Shown here: piece after piece, positions 1-5,422 of the stretch
How the letters are laid out: every line of letters starts with the position of its first letter
How positions within the stretch are numbered: position 1 is the stretch's first letter
NCBI GenBank assembly: GCA_034003745.1
Contig: JAVEYA010000105.1
Coordinates: 1-7,613 of the forward strand
Reading direction: 5' to 3'
DNA: 7,613 nucleotides
Source: JAVEYA01 sp034003745
GTDB lineage: Bacteria; Bacillota; Peptococcia; DRI-13; PHAD01
The notes under the pieces: model-generated
The model's input: only the letters and a program-made list of their open reading frames with translations
Database searches by the model: none
Told to the model about the DNA's origin: nothing
Translations under genes and position numbers: made by a program

Positions 1-209
1 TGACACTGCGTCCTTTCGCGGCGGAAGAACTGAGAGCAATAGCCCAAAAGGCCAAGAAACTGGTAGTGGCGGAATCCGCCCAGGGACAGCTCAAAAAGCT
101 CGTAACCGATGCCATCTACGGAGAAAATGTCCCGCTGGAGAACTACTATAAGCCGGGACAGGGCATTACCGCCGAAGAACTGGTCGACTTTGTCAAGGGA
201 TTGAAATAG
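1..209 (+). CDS. korA: 2-oxoacid:ferredoxin oxidoreductase alpha subunit, C-terminal end (partial)
   Basis: An open frame enters from the left edge (codons from base 3) and ends at TAG 207-209, giving 68 residues. The visible part reads LRPFAAEELRAIAQKAK, then LVVAESAQGQL, and ends in GITAEELVDFVKGLK. The 'LRPF..eeL' helix followed by a 'kkLvV.E...GQL' strand is the usual C-terminal transketolase-like domain of alpha subunits of 2-oxoacid:ferredoxin oxidoreductases of the Kor/Vor type. The beta subunit begins 19 bases downstream behind its own ribosome binding site, which supports both the assignment and co-transcription. In the family, alpha and beta together form the thiamine-diphosphate active site that oxidatively decarboxylates a 2-oxoacid to an acyl-CoA and reduces ferredoxin in the cytoplasm. 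Substrate choice (2-oxoglutarate or branched-chain 2-oxoacids) cannot be settled from this fragment, so the symbol is provisional. Confidence 0.85.
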   Translation, partial: TLRPFAAEELRAIAQKAKKLVVAESAQGQLKKLVTDAIYGENVPLENYYKPGQGITAEELVDFVKGLK

Positions 210-228
210 AAGAAAGGGGTAAAGAGCT

Positions 229-990
229 ATGACGATAACACCAAACATGCCTAAATCATGGCGTGTTGAGACCAAACCGCATAAATTCTGCCCTGGCTGC
301 GGCCACGGGTTAATCCTGAAAGCATTGGGCGAAGCCATTGATGAATTGGGAATTCAGGACCGCGTCGTATTCGGCTGTGATATCGGCTGTTCCCTTTTGT
401 CCTGGGATTTCTTTAATGTCGATACCGTACAGACCCATCACGGCCGGACCACACCGGTCATGACCGGCATCAAGCGCGCCCGTCCCGACCGGATCTGTAT
501 CGCCTACATGGGCGACGGCGGCGGCTATGCCATCGGTTCCCAGCACCTGGTCAACGCAGCCTCGCGTAATGAGAAAATCACCCTTATTTTAGCCAACAAC
601 TGTAACTACGGGATGACCGGCGGCCAGATGGCGCCGACTACCTTGCCGGGGATGAAAACCGAGACCAGTCCCTACGGCCGGGATATCGACGAAACAGGTT
701 ATCCCACCCAAGGGCCCGAAATGGTAGCCGCCATCACTCAGCAGAGCGCCTATGTCGCCCGCGGCACCGTCGCCAATGTACGTCAGTTGAAAACCTATCT
801 GAAAAAAGCCTTACAAAACCAAATGGACCATAACGGCTTCTCCTTTGTCGAAGCCCTCTCCGGATGTCCCACCAACTGGAGTACCAACGCCGAAAAAACC
901 TGGGCCTTTATTGAAAAAACCATGCCCCAGTACTTTAAAGTCGGGGAAATCAAAAGCCCTGAGAAAAAGGAGGCCAGCGCCAATGGCTAA
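229..990 (+). CDS. korB: 2-oxoacid:ferredoxin oxidoreductase beta subunit (thiamine-diphosphate binding)
   Basis: This 253-residue protein has the typical length of a KorB/VorA beta subunit. It carries CPGCGHG at residues 21-27 and further cysteines at 50, 54 and 213; in this family such cysteines ligate the [4Fe-4S] cluster near the thiamine. The thiamine-diphosphate/Mg motif is GDGGGY at 95-100 with NN at 123-124, followed by YGMTGGQ at 127-133. It therefore forms the active site with the alpha subunit, converting 2-oxoacid + CoA + oxidised ferredoxin into acyl-CoA + CO2 + reduced ferredoxin. The ATG at 229 follows an AAAGGGG-like ribosome binding site. The last 8 bases overlap the start of the gamma gene, indicating translational coupling. 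The roughly 35 residues after the CPTNW motif (213-217) are family-typical and charged. Kor is preferred over Vor on general resemblance only; the pyruvate enzyme is less likely because its beta subunits are usually longer. Confidence 0.93.
   Translation: MTITPNMPKSWRVETKPHKFCPGCGHGLILKALGEAIDELGIQDRVVFGCDIGCSLLSWDFFNVDTVQTHHGRTTPVMTGIKRARPDRICIAYMGDGGGYAIGSQHLVNAASRNEKITLILANNCNYGMTGGQMAPTTLPGMKTETSPYGRDIDETGYPTQGPEMVAAITQQSAYVARGTVANVRQLKTYLKKALQNQMDHNGFSFVEALSGCPTNWSTNAEKTWAFIEKTMPQYFKVGEIKSPEKKEASANG
967..973 (+). promoter_or_regulatory. Ribosome binding site fixing the gamma-subunit start
   Basis: AAGGAGG lies inside the 3' end of the beta gene, 9 bases before the ATG at 983. The reading frame is open further upstream to an ATG at 845, but that would add 46 basic, proline-rich residues unlike anything in the family and lacks such a site. 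The start at 983 is therefore chosen. Confidence 0.85.
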
Positions 991-1549
991 GACGGTTAAA
1001 ATTGCCCTTGCCGGCGAAGGCGGGCAGGGTGTGCAGTCCGTTGCCGGAATCATGGTGGAAGCCGCTTATGAAGAAGGTCGGGAAGCCTTATACATTCCCA
1101 ACTTCGGGGTAGAACAAAGAGGCGGCGTCTCTGTGGCCTATTGCCAGATATCCGATGAGAAAATCGGTTCTCCCAAGTTTGTTTACGCTGACCTGGTTGT
1201 AGCCCTATCCGACCGGGCGGTGAGAAGAACCAAACAGTATGTCAATCAGGATACCCTTTTTATCTATGATACCTCCATCGAAGGCATTGAAGGCGATCTG
1301 CCTGCTAACGCCAAGAAAGTCCTGGGGATACCGGCTTTGGAAATCGCCAAAAAAGAACTGCACCCCCGGGTCTTCAACGTCATCATCATGGGCGTGGCCA
1401 TTGCCGCCACCGACTTTGTGGAGATGGCCGCCATCAAGAAGGCGTTGGATAAGAAGCTGGGCTATAAGTTCGAGCAGGACCCGAAACTGAGAGAACTGAA
1501 CTATAAGGCCTTGGAAAAGGGTGCGGAATTAGTTAAAGCCCAGTTATAA
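983..1549 (+). CDS. korC: 2-oxoacid:ferredoxin oxidoreductase gamma subunit
   Basis: This 188-residue protein starts MAKTVKIALAGEGGQGVQS. The GEGGQGVQS stretch (residues 11-19) is the hallmark of the gamma domain (POR/KOR catalytic domain III). Other conserved parts are IPNFGVEQRGGVS (38-50) and a late FNVIIMGVA segment (131-139). The length matches stand-alone gamma subunits. In the heterotetramer, gamma packs against alpha/beta and is thought to help position CoA. The start overlaps the beta stop by 8 bases and is served by a GGAGG within the beta gene, so the two are translated in a coupled way. The delta gene follows after 20 bases. The long upstream extension of the same frame across the beta gene's 3' end is judged to be non-coding. 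No unusual features are visible. Confidence 0.92.
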   Translation: MAKTVKIALAGEGGQGVQSVAGIMVEAAYEEGREALYIPNFGVEQRGGVSVAYCQISDEKIGSPKFVYADLVVALSDRAVRRTKQYVNQDTLFIYDTSIEGIEGDLPANAKKVLGIPALEIAKKELHPRVFNVIIMGVAIAATDFVEMAAIKKALDKKLGYKFEQDPKLRELNYKALEKGAELVKAQL

Positions 1550-1569
1550 ATTAGAGGAGGAGATAGAGA

Positions 1570-1818
1570 ATGTCTGTTGCCTATAAATTAAAGCAGTTTG
1601 ATACGAAGAAAGCCATGTTTACGGTTTTCACCGGTTTATGCAAAGGCTGCGGGCTGTGCATCCAAAAATGCCCGGTAAATACGCTGGATTGGTCGGACGA
1701 ACTGGGGGTCTACGGTACGCCGGCTGTGCAGCCGAAGGACGCGGAGACCTGCACCGGCTGCGGAATGTGCGCTCTTGTTTGTCCGGACTGCGCGATAACG
1801 ATTGAACGCAAAAAGTAA
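1570..1818 (+). CDS. korD: 2-oxoacid:ferredoxin oxidoreductase delta subunit (2x[4Fe-4S] ferredoxin-like)
   Basis: This 82-residue protein has two complete CxxCxxCxxxCP cluster motifs: C24-C27-C30-C34 and C61-C64-C67-C71. A spare cysteine sits at 74. The first 20 residues are the short leader usual in delta subunits. It passes electrons from the thiamine-proximal cluster of the beta subunit to soluble ferredoxin. GAGGAGGAG at 1554-1562 precedes the ATG by 7 bases. It is the last gene of the operon, with a hairpin and T-run beginning 43 bases after its stop. In many Firmicutes the delta gene comes first in the cluster, so its 3' position here is a modest variation. The protein could be called a generic 4Fe-4S ferredoxin, but adjacency and length favour the delta role. 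Confidence 0.9.
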   Translation: MSVAYKLKQFDTKKAMFTVFTGLCKGCGLCIQKCPVNTLDWSDELGVYGTPAVQPKDAETCTGCGMCALVCPDCAITIERKK

Positions 1819-1861
1819 AGGTTATTTTGTAAGATAATCAGGTATATAAGCACGCTTCATC

Positions 1862-1894
1862 TCCCGGTGCATATTTTGTAACCGGGATTTTTTT
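1862..1894 (+). terminator. Rho-independent terminator after the oxidoreductase operon
   Basis: TCCCGGT at 1862-1868 pairs perfectly with ACCGGGA at 1881-1887 around a 12-base loop. A run of seven T (1888-1894) follows immediately. It separates the oxidoreductase operon from the ATPase gene that starts 30 bases further on. Confidence 0.85.
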
Positions 1895-1910
1895 ATTCTA
1901 TGATTCGTTC

Positions 1911-1919
1911 GGGAGGTGA
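1911..1919 (+). promoter_or_regulatory. Ribosome binding site deciding the ATPase start
   Basis: GGGAGGTGA is an almost full anti-16S match, with 7 bases between its GGAGG and the ATG at 1924. The in-frame ATG at 1900 lies just after the terminator T-run and has no such site, so it is not used. Confidence 0.85.
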
Positions 1920-1923
1920 AACG

Positions 1924-2913
1924 ATGAATATGCGTTTTTCATTCAATCATAATGATAAGGACAATAGACTGAAGATGATAGTCGATAAGCCTCCGGCGCC
2001 GGTTACCAAGCTGCCTGACCTGCAGATCGTTAAACTGTATGAGCCCCAAACTGAAAATACCGGCGAGGTTAAAAACGGCAATAAAAAACTGGATGAAATC
2101 CTCAATGAATTGAATTCTCTGGTGGGGCTGGATTCTGTGAAGAAGCTGATCCTGGAAATCAGAGCCTATGTGGAAATTCAAAAGAAGCGCAAAGCGGAAA
2201 ATCTCTTGGCTGAACCGATGTCTTTGCACATGATTTACCGGGGGAATCCGGGCTCCGGGAAAACTACGGTGGCCCGTATTGTGGGCAGCCTGCTCAAAGA
2301 GATGGGGATCCTGGAAAAAGGGCATCTGATTGAAGTGGAGCGCGCCGATCTGGTGGGGGAATATATCGGGCATACTGCCCACAAAACCCGGCAGCAGATC
2401 AAAAAAGCCCTGGGCGGAATCCTGTTCATTGATGAGGCTTACTCGCTGGCGCGGGGCGGGGAAAAGGATTTCGGCAAGGAAGCCATTGATACTATGGTCA
2501 AAAATATGGAGGAGAATAAAGATAACCTGATTATTATTCTGGCCGGTTATAAACAGGAAATGATCCGGTTTCTGGAAACCAATCCCGGATTAAGGTCCAG
2601 GTTCCCGATTCACATAGATTTTCCGGATTATTCCACCGCAGAACTATCGGCCATTGCTGAAATCATGCTGGCCAAAAGACAGTACCAATTTACACCGGAA
2701 GCCGCAGAAAGGCTCCGGGAGCATTTAGAGAACTCACTGTATAACCGCCATGAGCATTCCGGCAACGCCCGTTTTGTCCGGAATGTCGTGGAAAAAGCAA
2801 TCCGCCGGCAAGCCTTGCGTTTGGTTGAGCTGACGCAAGTATCCCGGGAAGAATTAATTACGGTTAATGAGGATGACCTGGCCGCCGCCATCAAGGAATA
2901 TAATGAATGCTGA
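1924..2913 (+). CDS. spoVK: SpoVK-like AAA+ ATPase (CbxX/CfxQ family)
   Basis: This 329-residue AAA+ protein begins with about 60 poorly conserved polar residues. The conserved region starts at LNSLVGLDSVKKLILEI (about 63-79). It has Walker A GNPGSGKTT (107-115), Walker B ILFIDEA (166-172), a pore-loop-like EYIGHT (146-151), a LAGY sensor strand (206-209), arginine residues in NPGLRSRF (220-227), and a sensor-2 type NARFVRN (281-287). This is the arrangement of stage V sporulation protein K and of the rubisco-activase-like CbxX/CfxQ proteins. No rubisco gene is nearby, so a sporulation or general remodelling role is preferred. Such proteins form cytoplasmic hexamers that thread or remodel partner proteins; the partner is unknown. 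The gene appears monocistronic, lying between a terminator and a strong hairpin. No convincing sporulation-sigma promoter was recognised in the 105 bases upstream. Confidence 0.85.
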   Translation: MNMRFSFNHNDKDNRLKMIVDKPPAPVTKLPDLQIVKLYEPQTENTGEVKNGNKKLDEILNELNSLVGLDSVKKLILEIRAYVEIQKKRKAENLLAEPMSLHMIYRGNPGSGKTTVARIVGSLLKEMGILEKGHLIEVERADLVGEYIGHTAHKTRQQIKKALGGILFIDEAYSLARGGEKDFGKEAIDTMVKNMEENKDNLIIILAGYKQEMIRFLETNPGLRSRFPIHIDFPDYSTAELSAIAEIMLAKRQYQFTPEAAERLREHLENSLYNRHEHSGNARFVRNVVEKAIRRQALRLVELTQVSREELITVNEDDLAAAIKEYNEC

Positions 2914-2916
2914 ACA

Positions 2917-2951
2917 GGAAAAGGAAGCGTTACTGAAACGCTTCCTTTTCC
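2917..2951. terminator. 15-bp hairpin between convergent units (probable bidirectional terminator)
   Basis: GGAAAAGGAAGCGTT (2917-2931) pairs perfectly over 15 bp with AACGCTTCCTTTTCC (2937-2951) around a 5-base loop. It begins 3 bases after the ATPase stop. It also lies 31 bases beyond the stop of the - strand operon, so it can serve both. Neither side has a clean external T-run; the TTTT tract is inside the 3' arm in both orientations. Termination is therefore inferred mainly from position and stem strength. Confidence 0.72.
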
Positions 2952-2981
2952 CGTTTGTAGGCTGATGATGAGGTCACATTT

Positions 2982-3896
2982 TTAGACTTCCGGAACAGCC
3001 ATATCGGGGGCAGGCTCTAAGGTCTGTTTGGCTTCCGGGAAGTAGCGGGTCATCATTTCCTTGACAATGGCCACTTGTCTGGCCAGGTTTACGCCGTCTT
3101 TGGCGGAGGTCAATTCACCGTGGCCGCCGATAACGGAGTTGCCGGCCTTGAGGTGAACGGGGGAGGCAACGCGGACGATTTCCGGCGCTTCATATACTCT
3201 GATGAATCCGCCGGATCCGGGCGGGTTGTCGGTATGAATATCCAGCGGCACGCTTACAGCGGCGCGCAGCGCGGCCATCATCGGCAGCGTCATGTCGCGG
3301 ACAGGGTTAATAGAGTCAGCGCCGAGGGATTCGAGCACTTTGAAGCTGACCGGGTTGCCATGGCCGCAGTGGGCGGATGTTTTAAAATGCATATTTTTGG
3401 GGAGATGGCCGGCTTTCCTTAGTTCATTTAACAGCCACAGGCAGCCTTCGTCATAAACCAGGACGCCTCTGATGCCCACTTCGGCCATTCTTTTGACGTC
3501 TTCCACGGCGCGGAGAATCTGCTCCATGCCGCGCAGGCGGTAACCAATTCTGACCCCTTGGGTGGAAAGACGGGTGGCGCTGGTATCATAAGTAGCGCGG
3601 GGGCCGATGGACATATTCAGTTCAACGCCATAGGACTTGGCTATGGTAGCGAATTCTTTCAATTCACCCAGGGTGTGCCGGAAGCAGCCATATGTTTCAT
3701 CCACACGGTTAATGACATAGCCTTCGGCTTCGGCAGTTTCCAGCAAAGCCTTAAGGGCCTCGGAGCTGTTGACCGTGGGGACTTCCAGGCGATACAGCGC
3801 ACCGTCGGGGAAGGTTTTACCCGATGTGGGCAAATCGTACAGATCCGTCTGGGGTAAACCCAATTTTACCAGAAATTCTTTTTCTTTTTCAAACAT
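2982..3896 (-). CDS. TIM-barrel-like protein of unknown function, second gene of the dehydrogenase operon
   Basis: This is a 304-residue cytoplasmic protein with no signal peptide or membrane segment. I do not recognise a characterised family with certainty. Repeated beta-alpha patterns suggest a TIM barrel: RMAEVGIRGVLVYDEG (136-151), MHFKTSAHCGHG (169-180), LGADSINPVRDMTLPMMAAL (191-210), VPLDIHTDNPPGSGGF (216-231) and SPVHLKAGN (245-253). Clustered polar residues at strand ends are active-site candidates: D149/E150, H176-C177-H179, D219/H221/D223 and K250. The overall look recalls the U32 'peptidase' barrel proteins, but I do not see their signature. A lyase, aldolase or epimerase is equally possible. 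The start ATG at 3896 follows GGAGG (3910-3906) with a 9-base gap. The gene begins 1 base after the dehydrogenase stop, implying tight co-expression and a linked step on the same substrate. No frame damage is visible. Confidence 0.6.
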   Translation of the reverse strand: MFEKEKEFLVKLGLPQTDLYDLPTSGKTFPDGALYRLEVPTVNSSEALKALLETAEAEGYVINRVDETYGCFRHTLGELKEFATIAKSYGVELNMSIGPRATYDTSATRLSTQGVRIGYRLRGMEQILRAVEDVKRMAEVGIRGVLVYDEGCLWLLNELRKAGHLPKNMHFKTSAHCGHGNPVSFKVLESLGADSINPVRDMTLPMMAALRAAVSVPLDIHTDNPPGSGGFIRVYEAPEIVRVASPVHLKAGNSVIGGHGELTSAKDGVNLARQVAIVKEMMTRYFPEAKQTLEPAPDMAVPEV

Positions 3897-3897
3897 T

Positions 3898-4974
3898 TTA
3901 AATAGCCTCCTTTTTGATTGTTTTTATATTATTTAATTCAGTCAGACCATAACGTAAAGCAGCCTGGTTCAGTGAGCTGACAACATCCGGCTTTAACGGA
4001 ATTCCTTCCTCCTTCCTTTGGCATGTTAAGTTATGTTCAATTTCGCCGGGGAGAAAGATGGGCTTGTTATCAACTGCAGGTAAAGACTTGATTCTTCGGA
4101 TAACCGTATCAACATTTTGTTTAAATTGTTGTGTATCGGAGATAAAGGAGGGGTTTAAAGCGCAGAAGAGATGGCCGGTCAAGGAGGGGCCGCTGGGGTC
4201 GGTCAATGTTTTGACTTCCCCGGTCAGAGCGGTATTGGTCAATACCCCGCAGAGCAGGTCGATCATCAAGGAGAGCGCTGATCCTTTAACGCCGCCGATG
4301 GCTTCAAGACTGCCTGCCAAAGCTTTCCGGGGGTCGTCGGTGGACAGGCCATCCTTATCTACAGCCCAACCCAGGGGAATTTTCTTATCGATTAGAGCCG
4401 CATAGCGTATCTTGCCGCGGGCGACAACCGAGGTAGCCATATCCAGAACAATCGGCAGCTCCCCATCTGCCGGGATAGCCAGGGAGAGAGGATTGGTGCC
4501 CAAGAGCGGCACAGTTGTGCCGTAAGGGTTCATGGCGGGAGAAGAGTTGGTGGCGGCAAAGCCGATCCTATCGTAAGACAAGGCCATCATGGAATAATAT
4601 GCGGTCATGCCGAAATGATTCGAGTTTTTTACAAAGACGGCGCCGAAGCCGGAATAATCCGCCTTTTTAATAGCCAGATGCATGGCCTTATGACCGGCCA
4701 GCTGGCCGAAATTATTATTGGCGTTGATCAGAGCGACGGCGCCGGACTCTTTTTCGATTTCCAGCGGACCGTCCTTATCCAGCACGCCACCTTCGATTCT
4801 GGCCAAGTAAGCCGGGAGCCGTACGATACCGTGAGAATCAACGCCGCGTAAGTCGCTGAGCAGCATGGACTCACTGATTATTTCGGCAGCGCTTTTTTCC
4901 ACACCGGCTGCAGAAAGCACGTTTACGCAGAATTCATGCAAGTTTTCCACAGGATAGTTGGCTGTACTATTCAT
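3898..4974 (-). CDS. Ldh_2-family NAD(P)-dependent 2-hydroxyacid dehydrogenase (malate/L-lactate dehydrogenase-like)
   Basis: This 358-residue protein has the full length of the Ldh_2 (malate/L-lactate/ureidoglycolate/sulfolactate dehydrogenase) family, which is unrelated to classical Rossmann-fold lactate dehydrogenases. Visible landmarks are DLRGVDSHGI (41-50, with the conserved His48), VKNSNHFG (115-122, with His120 of the family's SNHFG motif), TNSSPAMNPYG (142-152), GTNPLSLAIP (159-168), the very typical DMATSVVARGKI (178-189), GGVKGSALSLMIDLL (227-241) and FLPGE (307-311). Members oxidise a 2-hydroxyacid, or reduce the 2-oxoacid, with NAD(P). The exact substrate cannot be assigned; malate, lactate, sulfolactate and sugar-derived acids all occur in the family. 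The ATG at 4974 follows a G-rich GGATGGGGA ribosome site. It is the first gene of a - strand operon about 55 bases downstream of the predicted start point of a sigma-54 promoter, and divergent from a sigma-54 activator. Induction by that activator is inferred. Confidence 0.88.
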   Translation of the reverse strand: MNSTANYPVENLHEFCVNVLSAAGVEKSAAEIISESMLLSDLRGVDSHGIVRLPAYLARIEGGVLDKDGPLEIEKESGAVALINANNNFGQLAGHKAMHLAIKKADYSGFGAVFVKNSNHFGMTAYYSMMALSYDRIGFAATNSSPAMNPYGTTVPLLGTNPLSLAIPADGELPIVLDMATSVVARGKIRYAALIDKKIPLGWAVDKDGLSTDDPRKALAGSLEAIGGVKGSALSLMIDLLCGVLTNTALTGEVKTLTDPSGPSLTGHLFCALNPSFISDTQQFKQNVDTVIRRIKSLPAVDNKPIFLPGEIEHNLTCQRKEEGIPLKPDVVSSLNQAALRYGLTELNNIKTIKKEAI

Positions 4975-4996
4975 GTGAAATCCCCATCCTTAAACA

Positions 4997-5008
4997 TGAA
5001 ATATTTCA
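4997..5008. repeat. Palindrome TGAAATATTTCA in the dehydrogenase operon leader
   Basis: TGAAATATTTCA is a perfect 12-base palindrome. It falls between the predicted sigma-54 start point (about 5029) and the dehydrogenase ATG, so it is in the transcribed leader. It has the same TGAAA/TTTCA half-sites as the other palindromes in the two control regions. It could be an additional regulator site or chance in AT-rich DNA. Confidence 0.4.
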
Positions 5009-5039
5009 GGCATTCCAGAGCCAGCTAATTGACCGTTGT

Positions 5040-5055
5040 TGCAATTAATATGCCA
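5040..5055 (-). promoter_or_regulatory. Sigma-54 (-24/-12) promoter of the dehydrogenase operon
   Basis: Read on the - strand, bases 5055-5040 are TGGCATATTAATTGCA. This has GG at -24, GC at -12 and exactly 10 bases between them, matching the sigma-54 consensus TGGCAC-N5-TTGCA at all key positions. Transcription would start near 5029, about 55 bases before the dehydrogenase ATG at 4974. The divergent neighbour encodes a sigma-54 activator, which makes a functional site much more likely. Confidence 0.88.
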
Positions 5056-5091
5056 ATGCGTGGGTCCAATAGAAAAATTCATTTTATACGT

Positions 5092-5112
5092 ATTCAAACT
5101 AAGATTTACTGA
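5092..5112 (+). repeat. 21-base direct repeat, left copy (gap edge)
   Basis: Twenty-one bases beginning ATTCAAACTA and ending TTTACTGA are the last resolved bases before the N gap. They are identical to the first 21 after it (5213-5233). They may be a true repeat, or the same bases assembled at the ends of two overlapping contigs. Confidence 0.9.
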
Positions 5113-5212
5113 NNNNNNNNNNNNNNNNNNNNNNNNNNNNNNNNNNNNNNNNNNNNNNNNNNNNNNNNNNNNNNNNNNNNNNNNNNNNNNNNNNNNNNNN
5201 NNNNNNNNNNNN
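5113..5212. other. Assembly gap (100 N)
   Basis: Exactly 100 N, the conventional length for a scaffold gap of unknown size. True content and length are unknown. The gap lies upstream of the - strand sigma-54 promoter, between it and the candidate activator sites, so all spacings across it are uncertain. Confidence 0.99.
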
Positions 5213-5233
5213 ATTCAAACTAAGATTTACTGA
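5213..5233 (+). repeat. 21-base direct repeat, right copy (gap edge)
   Basis: Identical over all 21 bases to 5092-5112 and starting exactly at the first base after the N gap. The boundary coincidence suggests an unmerged contig overlap more than a biological element. Confidence 0.9.
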
Positions 5234-5257
5234 AGAGAATCTCCTAAGAAGAAAAAA

Positions 5258-5279
5258 ACCCCTGAAATTTTTCAGGCGT
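5258..5279. terminator. Hairpin with A-tract and T-rich flank (possible bidirectional terminator)
   Basis: CCTGAAA (5261-5267) pairs with TTTCAGG (5270-5276). Two more pairs (5258-5259 with 5278-5279) follow beyond one C/C mismatch. Seven A precede it at 5252-5258, giving a T-run on the - strand, and TCTTTTATTT follows on the + strand. This is terminator-like in both directions although no gene is seen leading into it from either side. The core TGAAA..TTTCA also matches the candidate operator half-sites, so a protein-binding role is an alternative. Confidence 0.45.
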
Positions 5280-5283
5280 CTTT

Positions 5284-5300
5284 TATTTCAGGATGAAAAA
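5284..5300. promoter_or_regulatory. Candidate activator (enhancer) site, TATTTCA-N3-TGAAA
   Basis: TATTTCA (5284-5290), three bases, then TGAAA (5294-5298). The same layout, with identical half-sites, occurs at 7379-7395 upstream of the other sigma-54 promoter. It lies about 262 bases from the predicted - strand start point as assembled. That would be about 141 if the gap and one repeat copy are artefacts. Binding by the neighbouring PrpR-type activator is inferred. Confidence 0.45.
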
Positions 5301-5406
5301 ATAAATTACAAATAGAAATTTTATAATGGAGTTTGTCATATGCTAAAATATGGAATAGATGAAATATCAAAATATTCCGGCTATGATAGAATATTCACCA
5401 AAGAAT

Positions 5407-5413
5407 AGGGAGG
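5407..5413 (+). promoter_or_regulatory. Ribosome binding site supporting a TTG start
   Basis: AGGGAGG is separated by 9 bases (mostly T) from TTG at 5423. No in-frame ATG is as well placed, so the activator is called with a TTG start; a rare start can keep regulator synthesis low. Confidence 0.8.
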
Positions 5414-5422
5414 TTTTTTTGA

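Larger units (their letters stand above)
4975..5422. other. Divergent intergenic control region with an assembly gap
   Basis: These 448 bases between the dehydrogenase and activator genes hold no supported gene. They contain a - strand sigma-54 promoter (5040-5055), a 100-N gap (5113-5212) flanked by an exact 21-base direct repeat, a hairpin with A/T tracts (5258-5279), and several TTTCA/TGAAA inverted repeats. The right half is distinctly AT-rich. A promoter for the activator must lie between about 5290 and 5405. TATAAT occurs at 5322-5327 without a clear -35 box, and TTGTCA at 5333-5338 is followed 17 bases later only by a weak TAGATG, so no activator promoter is called. Confidence 0.8.

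Noticed and set aside
845..982. Upstream extension of the gamma-subunit frame to an ATG at 845
   Set aside because: It lies wholly within the beta gene, encodes a basic proline/lysine-rich stretch foreign to the family, and the GGAGG at 969-973 clearly serves the ATG at 983.
1842..1877. Possible sporulation-sigma promoter (GTATATA ... CATATTTT) for the SpoVK-like gene
   Set aside because: The spacing of about 21 bases is too long for a sigma-E type promoter, and the second element lies inside the terminator loop.
1900..1923. ATG at 1900 as the start of the AAA+ ATPase
   Set aside because: It follows directly on the terminator T-run without a ribosome binding site, and the strong GGGAGGTGA at 1911-1919 falls inside it and points to the ATG at 1924.
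1924..2913. Rubisco activase (CbxX/CfxQ) role for the AAA+ protein
   Set aside because: The family resemblance is real, but no rubisco or Calvin-cycle gene is present and the likely host is an anaerobic spore former; the SpoVK-like assignment fits better.
3075..3857. + strand open frames opposite the TIM-barrel gene (3075-3422, 3558-3857)
   Set aside because: They are antisense shadows of a well-supported - strand gene, with no ribosome binding sites and no family-like motifs.
5036..5233. Open frame of 65 codons spanning the N gap
   Set aside because: Half of it is N and it includes the duplicated gap edges; there is no ribosome binding site, and it overlaps the - strand sigma-54 promoter.
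5092..5233. CRISPR or tandem-repeat array around the gap
   Set aside because: Only two copies are seen, exactly at the gap edges, with no spacer sequence visible and no cas genes nearby; a contig overlap explains this better.
5322..5327. TATAAT as the -10 box of the activator promoter
   Set aside because: No recognisable -35 box lies 16-18 bases upstream, and the region is AT-rich enough for chance matches.
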